Assembly (NCBI RefSeq): GCF_014205795.1
Contig: NZ_JACHCN010000003.1
Span: forward strand, 159,198 to 223,197
Length of the DNA: 64,000 nucleotides
Reading direction: 5' to 3'
From: Rhodanobacter sp. MP7CTX1
GTDB lineage: Bacteria > Pseudomonadota > Gammaproteobacteria > Xanthomonadales > Rhodanobacteraceae
Positions 58,422 to 64,000 of the stretch are shown piece after piece. Each line of letters starts with the position of its first letter. The first letter of the stretch is position 1. The position numbers and the translations under genes were made by a program. The notes beneath the pieces are model-generated. The model saw nothing but the letters and a program-made list of their open reading frames with translations. It made no database searches and was not told the origin of the DNA.

Positions 58422-59485
58422 AGGCGAATCGGCGCGGCGCGATGTCTGCGCTTCGCCGCACAGGGATCTTGTTTCTGTGGTGCGTGCTCGGCTATCTCGC
58501 GCAGCCTCTTTCGGCAGCGGCACAAACTTCAGAGGTCCTGGCTGGAACGGATCCGGCTGGCGGAATTTCCAGCGACGCCGAGGTACAGACGCCAGCCTCC
58601 CTGACCTTGCGCCAGTCGCAGGACGATGCCTGGTGGACAGGGCCCATGCTGGCGAACTCGGCTGGCACATTGCCGCCCGGGCATTTTCTGATCGAGCCGT
58701 ATATCTACGATGTGGCCTCTGCGCATTCGAACAGCTACGGTTCGCGCGCCTACGTACTCTACGGACTCGCGAATCGGCTGACCGTTGGAATGATTCCCGT
58801 CGTGGGCTACAACACGGTGAGCGGTGGCAAAAGCAGCTCAGGCATCGGGCTGGGCGATTTCACCCTGCTGGCGCAGTATCAACTTACCCAGTTTCACGAA
58901 GGCAGCTGGGTTCCGACGACCTCCTTCGAGATCCAGGAAACGTTCCCCACCGGGCGATACGATCGGCTGGGCGACCGGCCGACCGACGGCTTCGGCAGCG
59001 GTGCCTACACCACGACGTTGCAGCTCAACAGCCAAACATATTTCTGGCTGTCGAACGGCCGCATCCTGCGCATGCGCTTCGATATAGAGCAGGCGTTTTC
59101 CAGCCATGCGAGCGTGAACGGCGTCAGTGTCTACGGTACCGATGCCGGGTTTCGCGGGAATGCCAAGCCCGGCAGCGCGTTTTCCGCTGATGCATCGTGG
59201 GAGTACAGCGTGACGCAGAACTGGGTGCTGGCCCTCGATCTGACCTATAGCCACGACCGCAACACTTCGGTGACCGGAATCGACATGTCGGATTCCAGCG
59301 GCCTGCCGTATCCGTCGAGTGTGCGGCTGAACTCCGGTTCCAGCGTAGCGTTCGGCTTCGCGCCGGCGATCGAATACAACTGGAATTCCAACGTGGGCGT
59401 TCTTTTCGGCACCCGCGTGATCGTGGGCGGACACAACACGGTGACCACAGTCACTCCGGCCGTGGCACTCAACATCGTGTATTGA
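58418..59485 (+). CDS. outer-membrane beta-barrel protein, phenol meta-pathway (MetA)-like
   Basis: The 355-aa protein has a signal peptide (about 10-37, ending SAAAQ), then LPPGHFLIEPYIYD, YVLYGLANRLTVGMIPVVGYN, GLGDFTLLAQYQL and alternating hydrophobic strands to a C-terminal Tyr (VALNIVY), as in barrel proteins. It resembles the family annotated as 'MetA pathway of phenol degradation' transporters, whose substrates are poorly defined. It is coupled to paralogue B by an ATGA overlap. Confidence 0.82.
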   Translation: MKANRRGAMSALRRTGILFLWCVLGYLAQPLSAAAQTSEVLAGTDPAGGISSDAEVQTPASLTLRQSQDDAWWTGPMLANSAGTLPPGHFLIEPYIYDVASAHSNSYGSRAYVLYGLANRLTVGMIPVVGYNTVSGGKSSSGIGLGDFTLLAQYQLTQFHEGSWVPTTSFEIQETFPTGRYDRLGDRPTDGFGSGAYTTTLQLNSQTYFWLSNGRILRMRFDIEQAFSSHASVNGVSVYGTDAGFRGNAKPGSAFSADASWEYSVTQNWVLALDLTYSHDRNTSVTGIDMSDSSGLPYPSSVRLNSGSSVAFGFAPAIEYNWNSNVGVLFGTRVIVGGHNTVTTVTPAVALNIVY

Positions 59486-59499
59486 GAACGGTGATCAAC

Positions 59500-60093
59500 A
59501 TGCTCAGACCTATTACCAATTGTCTCCTCATTTGCAGCCTGATGCTTGTGCTGCAAGCACGGCAGGGATTAGCACACCCGGGCTCGGAGGCGACAAATAC
59601 AAGTGCTCAGGGTAGCCCCGCGCAGCGCGACGGGCAGCACGATTTCGACTTCCACACAGGTGCCTGGAAAACGCACGTCTCGCGTCTGGTGCATCCCTTG
59701 ACCGGCTCCACGACCTGGGTCACGTACGAAGGCACGACCGTCGTGCGCAAGGTGTGGAATGGCCGCGCCAATCTGGTGGAGCTTGAGGTCGATGGCAGCG
59801 CCGGCCACCTCGAACTTCTATCCTTGCGCCTGTATGACCCGCAAGCCCGCCAATGGAGCCTCAACGTGACCAGTAGCGCCAGTGGTACGATCGGCGTACC
59901 CACGATCGGCGAGTTCAAAAACGGACGCGGTGAGTTCTTCGACCGGGAAACACTCAATGGCCGGGCCATCCTGGTCCGCTTTGTGATTTCGGATATCACC
60001 TCGAATTCGTGTCATTTTGAACAGGCATTCTCGGACGACGGGGGCAAGACCTGGGAAGTAAACTGGCTAGCCACAGATACTCGTGTTCCATAG
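59500..60093 (+). CDS. secreted protein of the same family, paralogue C
   Basis: The 197-aa protein has a signal peptide (MLRPITNCLLICSLMLVLQA, cleavage near GLA/HP) and the family domain: HDFDFHTGAWKTHVSRLVHPLTG, VWNGRANLVELEVDG, GEFKNGRGEFFDRETLNGR, HFEQAFSDDGGKTWEVNW (partial quotes). It lies 14 nt after the barrel gene. TTG 59482 and GTG 59491 are alternative starts; ATG 59500 gives the cleanest signal peptide. Confidence 0.85.
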   Translation: MLRPITNCLLICSLMLVLQARQGLAHPGSEATNTSAQGSPAQRDGQHDFDFHTGAWKTHVSRLVHPLTGSTTWVTYEGTTVVRKVWNGRANLVELEVDGSAGHLELLSLRLYDPQARQWSLNVTSSASGTIGVPTIGEFKNGRGEFFDRETLNGRAILVRFVISDITSNSCHFEQAFSDDGGKTWEVNWLATDTRVP

Positions 60094-60105
60094 GAGGTTT
60101 TCCTG

Positions 60106-60873
60106 ATGAAGCTCAACAGTCTGTTTGTCGTTGCCGTTGTTTTCGCCGCCGGGGCCAGCATGCCGGTGCAAGCCGCCTCAGAGATACCGGCATACATCAC
60201 GGCAGCCGTCGCCGACGCCGGTCGACCGCCCGAAGACAAGGCGCAGGACGCAAATCGCAAGCCAGCCGAAGTTCTGGCTTTCGCCGGCATCAAGCCGGGC
60301 GACAAGGTCGTCGACCTGATGCCGGGGTCTGGATACTACACACGCATCTTCAGCAAGATCGTTGGTCCCAAGGGAGTGGTGTATGCACTCCAGCCCGCCG
60401 AGATGGACAAGGTTGCACCGAAGCGGCTTCAGAGCCTGAAAACCTTTGCTGGCAAGCGCGGCTATGCAAACGTCGTGATCCTGGTTCAGCCGGTGGCAGC
60501 CATTGCCATTCCCGAGCGCGTCGACATGGTTTGGACGTCCCAGAACTACCATGACCTGCACGATCCCTTCATGGATCCAGCGAACATGGCGCGCATCGAC
60601 AAATCCATCTTTGACGCGCTGAAGCCCGGCGGTATCTTCCTTGTGCTGGACCATGCCGCCACTCCAGGTAGCGGTATCTCGGACACCAATACGCTGCATC
60701 GCATCGATCCCGCTGCAGCAAAGATGGAAGTCACCGCAGCCGGCTTCGAACTTGTCGGCGACAGCGACATCCTGCGCAACCCGGATGACAATCACTCGCT
60801 GCCGATTTTCGATAAATCGATCAAAGGCAAAACCGACAAATTCATCGAGAAATTCCGCAAGCCGATGCAATAG
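60106..60873 (+). CDS. exported methyltransferase-like protein (COG4798 type)
   Basis: The 255-aa protein has a signal peptide (MKLNSLFVVAVVFAAGASMP, cleavage near QAA) followed by a class I methyltransferase fold: motif I VVDLMPGSGYYTRIFS, then VVYALQPAEM, WTSQNYHDLHDPF and GGIFLVLDHAATPGSG. The acidic residue that usually ends strand 2 and binds the SAM ribose is Gln here (ALQP), and SAM is not expected in the periplasm, so catalysis is uncertain. An AGGAGG site is present, 12 nt after paralogue C; last gene of the operon. Confidence 0.85.
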   Translation: MKLNSLFVVAVVFAAGASMPVQAASEIPAYITAAVADAGRPPEDKAQDANRKPAEVLAFAGIKPGDKVVDLMPGSGYYTRIFSKIVGPKGVVYALQPAEMDKVAPKRLQSLKTFAGKRGYANVVILVQPVAAIAIPERVDMVWTSQNYHDLHDPFMDPANMARIDKSIFDALKPGGIFLVLDHAATPGSGISDTNTLHRIDPAAAKMEVTAAGFELVGDSDILRNPDDNHSLPIFDKSIKGKTDKFIEKFRKPMQ

Positions 60874-61034
60874 CGTGCATGAGCCGATTGAGATAGCCAT
60901 TGGATGCGACCTCAATCGATCAGTACCGTGGCGTGATCGTGCATACACGCGCCCCATGGTATGCATGGCAGCCAGACTAGTCCGGCTGCCCAGGCCGCCT
61001 TTGCGTGTATCCGCTCAGATTCGGGAGAGCCGAC

Positions 61035-61514
61035 ATGATCAGCAAGAACACGATTTGTCTCTGGTACGACGGCACCGCGTCGGACGCTGCAACGTTCTAC
61101 GCTGAAACGTTCCCTGACAGCACGGTGAAAGTCGTCCATCGCGCGCCCGGTGACTATCCCGCAGGCAAGCAGGGCGATGTCCTGACGGTCGAGTTCACCG
61201 TGATGGGCATCCCTTGTCTCGGCTTGAATGGGGGCTCTGCATTCAAACACAGCGAGGCTTTCTCGTTTCAGGTGGCGACCGACGACCAGGCCGAAACCGA
61301 CCGCTTGTGGAACGCGATCGTTGGAAACGGCGGCCAGGAAAGCCAATGCGGCTGGTGCAAGGACAAGTGGGGGCTGTCATGGCAGATCACGCCACGCGCC
61401 CTGGTGGCCGCGATCAGCGATCCTGATCCAGCGGCAGCCAAGCGCGCCTTCGAAGCCATGATGGGAATGAAGAAGATCGACATCGCTGCGATCGAGGCCG
61501 CTCGGCGAGGCTAG
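61035..61514 (+). CDS. VOC family protein (PhnB / 3-demethylubiquinone methyltransferase-like)
   Basis: The 159-aa protein has the PhnB-like VOC pattern: ICLWYDGTASDAATFYAETFPDS, DVLTVEFTVMGIPCLGLNGG, and QCGWCKDKWGLSWQITP (partial quotes). Members are small metal-site beta-alpha-beta-beta-beta proteins of varied or unknown function. GGGAGAG precedes ATG 61035. The 161-bp gap from the operon upstream makes co-transcription uncertain. Confidence 0.88.
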   Translation: MISKNTICLWYDGTASDAATFYAETFPDSTVKVVHRAPGDYPAGKQGDVLTVEFTVMGIPCLGLNGGSAFKHSEAFSFQVATDDQAETDRLWNAIVGNGGQESQCGWCKDKWGLSWQITPRALVAAISDPDPAAAKRAFEAMMGMKKIDIAAIEAARRG

Positions 61515-61724
61515 AGCCCCCGGACGCTAGCCTTCGTGGCCGCGAGCGCTTGTCTGTGGTGCCCAGTAACGACCGCTGAGGGTCGGTAGTGGAGGATATC
61601 CCGAGGTTGCCGCTTGACCGTCTGCCGCGCAAGGACTGCTTGCGGCCAGAAGCCGAAGTTAGATGCCCTTGCTGTTCCCGAGGCAGTGACAAAGGGGCAT
61701 CGAACATCGGCGCAAGGTGACTAC

Positions 61725-62165
61725 TTAGTCGGCCTCTGGGCCAAGGCAGCCGTCGGTATGATGTTCAAAGTTATCGTGTGGAAAGCAGCGCCTCAGCTCG
61801 ACAACTGCGCCATCGTAGCCCGCAAGCGCGGATCTCTTAAGCCAATAATAAGCTCGCCGTTGAGAGGTCGGATCATTGCTGACACGTAAGATGTTGTATT
61901 CGTCGAATTGCGATGCTGGGTACCCATTTTCAGCCGCAATTAACGCCCAATATTTCCATCTTGCATCGTAGTTTTTCTCGTAGCGAAAGTAATCACTTAG
62001 TAGCGAAGCAGCTACCGCATCGCCCATTGATGCATCGACTGAGAGCTGTTCGACGCTAGAAGTGAGTTCCACTGGAGCCGCACCAACCTTCGACACACCT
62101 CCGTGTGGAATTGGCGCGGCGGCGGCCGCCTGAAAAGCAAAGACAAACAACCACAAACCGTGCAT
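61725..62165 (-). CDS. small exported Sel1/TPR-like protein
   Basis: The 146-aa protein has a short signal peptide (MHGLWLFVFAFQAAAAAPI) and helical repeats resembling Sel1 units (AASLLSDYF, YWALIAAENGYPASQFD, AYYWLKRSALAGYDGA). A GGGGAG site lies 6 nt before ATG 62165. It is AT-richer than its neighbours, and its upstream flank contains a MITE-like element. Function unknown. Confidence 0.7.
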   Translation of the reverse strand: MHGLWLFVFAFQAAAAAPIPHGGVSKVGAAPVELTSSVEQLSVDASMGDAVAASLLSDYFRYEKNYDARWKYWALIAAENGYPASQFDEYNILRVSNDPTSQRRAYYWLKRSALAGYDGAVVELRRCFPHDNFEHHTDGCLGPEAD

Positions 62166-62233
62166 CTCAATCTCCCCCAATCTAACGAATTCCAGGGATT
62201 GTGTGCGCCGACGAAACGTTAGCTTCGGGTCCT

Positions 62234-62389
62234 GGCTGTGTGAAAACGCGGAGCTGCCCTGAAGCATGTGCCTCCTACGCGAATTCTGGACAACCTACCG
62301 AACGTCAGAGCCTCAGAATTGAATCTGCGCGCCCTAATTTGAGCAAATCTTGATCGGCCTCAAGCGCGCATTTGCGTTTTCACACAGCC
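62234..62389. mobile_element. MITE-like element or IS remnant with 16-bp terminal inverted repeats
   Basis: GGCTGTGTGAAAACGC at 62234-62249 is perfectly repeated in inverse at 62374-62389, enclosing about 124 bp of non-coding sequence. GGCTGTGTGAAAAC-type ends recall terminal repeats of some insertion sequences, from memory. No transposase and no clear target duplication are present. Confidence 0.55.
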
Positions 62390-62416
62390 TCGGTCGGGAG
62401 CGAACATCACCCTAAG

Positions 62417-63127
62417 TCAATATGACTTCTCCGAACTAACCTTCTGGCCACTAATTCGATCTGCCTGTTGCCGCAAGAAGTACCAGACTACAAGCTCCGA
62501 GTTGCCCTTTTCTCCAACGAGTGACTTGCTCCAGGCGGCCGTCCATGTTGGTGAACTACGTAGCTCTAGCAGATCATGTTCTGCTTGCTTGCGCGTCGGA
62601 ACTTGCACGGTACCCGTTCGGAATGTGCCCATTGCTTCGCAGGCTTGGAGATAGTGACGGGGGGATTCCGCCATTCCCCCAAGGATGTAGCTGTCACTCA
62701 AGACGAAATACGACGCGCCGGCATTGACCACGGGAAACAATGGCCAGTCTCGTTTGCGATCAAAGCGATCCTCGACGTACGCGAGCCCTCCGTAACCTGG
62801 AGGCCGCTGCGAAGACCCAATTTTTGCCGGCCAAAGAATTATGCACATCCAACTTACTCTGTGAGCAAGTTCCTCATTGCTCAACATTCCAGCCTTCATC
62901 TCCGGGCTAAATAAATCGTTGGGAGACAAAGCCTCAAGCTCTGCTTTAGTCCTTTCTTCGCCGACAGCCACATAGTGATTCACCGCTTCCGCAATCATAG
63001 CTGCGTCAAATTTCTTCACGCGGAATAGTTCCGGATCACCGGCAACCGCCGCTTCACACACCGCCATAAGCGAGCATGCAAGTAATAAAGAGCTCATCGC
63101 TGTTCTTGTTCTCACGGCAACGAACAT
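62417..63127 (-). CDS. exported hypothetical protein
   Basis: The 236-aa protein has a signal peptide (TAMSSLLLACSLMAVCEAAVA, about 10-30, quoted at its core) and no motif I recognise; six or so Cys/Trp-containing segments include VSWMCIILWPAKIG and HYLQACEAMG. GGGGGAG precedes ATG 63127. Base composition is AT-richer than the conserved genes, suggesting acquisition by transfer. Confidence 0.68.
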   Translation of the reverse strand: MFVAVRTRTAMSSLLLACSLMAVCEAAVAGDPELFRVKKFDAAMIAEAVNHYVAVGEERTKAELEALSPNDLFSPEMKAGMLSNEELAHRVSWMCIILWPAKIGSSQRPPGYGGLAYVEDRFDRKRDWPLFPVVNAGASYFVLSDSYILGGMAESPRHYLQACEAMGTFRTGTVQVPTRKQAEHDLLELRSSPTWTAAWSKSLVGEKGNSELVVWYFLRQQADRISGQKVSSEKSY

Positions 63128-63214
63128 TGCTCCCCCGACTTCCAGAGCCTGATGCTGGCCCCACAAATTCGATTGCTGGAAACTTCCGCTTTGGGTGGCG
63201 ATTTCAGCCGATCG

Positions 63215-63257
63215 GTGCAACACACTGACGACTGCTTAAGCAGCAGGAGTGTTGCAC
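63215..63257. repeat. nested palindrome upstream of the exported hypothetical gene
   Basis: Outer arms GTGCAACAC (63215-63223) and GTGTTGCAC (63249-63257) enclose a perfect central palindrome CTGCTTAAGCAG (63232-63243). It could be an operator, a cruciform or a recombination site. Confidence 0.75.
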
Positions 63258-63383
63258 ATGACGCATCGGACGAGAATCTACTGTGCGAAAGGCTAATCGT
63301 CCCGTGTGCGGGGCATGGGCAGCGAGGTGAATTCAGTGTCTTTCAAAAGAATGAAGTCACGGGATGCCCAGCTTCACTGTTGA

Positions 63384-63397
63384 AAAGCCCCCGGCTT
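63384..63397 (-). terminator. weak terminator of the peroxiredoxin gene
   Basis: On the minus strand AAGCC-GGG-GGCTT forms a 5-bp hairpin followed by TTC, after a separate 8-bp stem at 63405-63428. Together they probably end the peroxiredoxin transcript. Confidence 0.4.
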
Positions 63398-63453
63398 AAC
63401 CAGCCCTGCGGCTGTTGATGGCCGCAGGAATGACGACAGTTCTCAGAGAAGCC

Positions 63454-63936
63454 TTAGTGACCGATCGATGCCAGCATGGCTTCCGCACTCGAAACGCGAA
63501 ACTCGCCGGGCGCTTCGAGGTGCAGTTGGTGCACGATGCCGTCTTCGGCGTATAGCGCGAACCGACGTGTGCGCTGACCCATGCCGAAGGGAGTGCCGTC
63601 GAGTTCCAGGCCCAGTGCGCGGGTGAAGCTTGCGTTGCCGTCGGCGAGCATGAGCAGGTCGGCGGGGACGTGCTGGGAGGCGGCCCATGCTTGCATGACG
63701 TAGGCATCGTTGACGGCCAGGCACATCACCGTGATGCCGCGTTCATTGAACTCGGCATTGTGCTGAACGTAGCCGGGCAGATGTTTGTTCGAGCAGGTCG
63801 GCGTGAATGCGCCGGGTACGCCGAACAGCACCACTTTTTTCCCGGCGAACAGCTCACCGGTGTGGCGGGCTTGTGCTTCGCCGCCGACGACTTGAATGGA
63901 GGTGTCGGGAATCATGCTGCCGGGCTGGATGGTCAT
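63454..63936 (-). CDS. Prx5-type peroxiredoxin
   Basis: The 160-aa thioredoxin-fold protein reduces hydroperoxides. The peroxidatic Cys48 is in PGAFTPTCSNKHLPGY, the Prx5 signature, with Thr45 and the later Arg (GQRTRRFALYAEDG) completing the active site. No second Cys is in a resolving position that I can identify, so it may use glutathione/glutaredoxin as a one-Cys enzyme. It is near the window edge and complete. Confidence 0.93.
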   Translation of the reverse strand: MTIQPGSMIPDTSIQVVGGEAQARHTGELFAGKKVVLFGVPGAFTPTCSNKHLPGYVQHNAEFNERGITVMCLAVNDAYVMQAWAASQHVPADLLMLADGNASFTRALGLELDGTPFGMGQRTRRFALYAEDGIVHQLHLEAPGEFRVSSAEAMLASIGH

Positions 63937-64000
63937 TCAGAGTGGCACTCGGGTGGGGGAATCTGAACATGCTAAGCCGCCAGATCGTGTCTGTCGCCTT

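Larger units (their letters stand above)
63128..63453. other. 326-bp non-coding gap with nested palindromes
   Basis: No gene is seen. It contains a nested palindrome (63215-63257) and, near 63405-63428, an 8-bp stem CCTGCGGC / GCCGCAGG with an 8-nt loop. Confidence 0.6.

Noticed and set aside
61650..62220. Possible integron attC sites (GTTAGAT, ATCTAAC core-like boxes)
   Set aside because: Boxes are not paired at attC spacing with internal L sites, and no integrase or cassette array is visible.

Overview
The window is high-GC chromosomal DNA from a gammaproteobacterium, most likely order Xanthomonadales and probably Rhodanobacteraceae-like (Rhodanobacter, Dyella, Luteibacter, Frateuria). This is inferred from gene order and protein character: a fab cluster with pabB directly after fabF, separate nuoC and nuoD, a complete nuoA-N operon followed by initiator tRNA and rimP-nusA-infB, a class III PHA synthase, and GyrA with Gln83. 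The genus is not proven. About 55 kb is dense, conserved housekeeping sequence; the last 10 kb is accessory.

Layout. 0-5.2 kb (minus strand): a moxR / DUF58 / transglutaminase operon, then a yceF-type Maf nucleotide pyrophosphatase with a small coiled-coil membrane protein. 5.3-16.9 kb (plus): yceD-rpmF-fabH-fabD-fabG-acpP-fabF-pabB-pabC-mltG-tmk-holB-PIG-L deacetylase, joining fatty-acid elongation, folate precursor synthesis, peptidoglycan trimming and DNA replication; plsX is missing from its usual place. 17.1-20.5 kb: a large GAF-GAF-PAS-GGDEF-EAL protein and the type IV pilus protein PilZ. 20.8-35.5 kb: all 14 genes of respiratory complex I. 35.6-45.0 kb: initiator tRNA-Met, rimP-nusA-infB-rbfA-truB-rpsO-pnp (transcription, translation and RNA turnover), with several strong RNA hairpins in the leaders. 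45.1-48.7 kb: phaE-phaC, a PspC-domain protein, mtnA. 49.1-51.7 kb: gyrA with a clear terminator. 52.1-54.5 kb: an exported PepSY-like protein, and a divergent GlxA-type regulator / HD-domain pair around a palindrome.

55.4-61.5 kb is the most unusual part. A MocR-type regulator (PLP-binding fold fused to a GntR helix-turn-helix) sits between two nearly identical ~80-bp promoter/operator modules in opposite orientation. Each module faces a gene for a secreted protein of one uncharacterised family. The right-hand target operon also encodes an outer-membrane barrel, a third secreted paralogue and an exported methyltransferase-like protein. I propose this as a coherent extracytoplasmic system under one MocR regulator whose function I do not recognise. 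61.5-63.4 kb is an AT-richer patch with two small exported hypothetical proteins, a MITE-like inverted-repeat element and a nested palindrome; a peroxiredoxin gene closes the window.

All calls come from reading the sequence; no database search was run.
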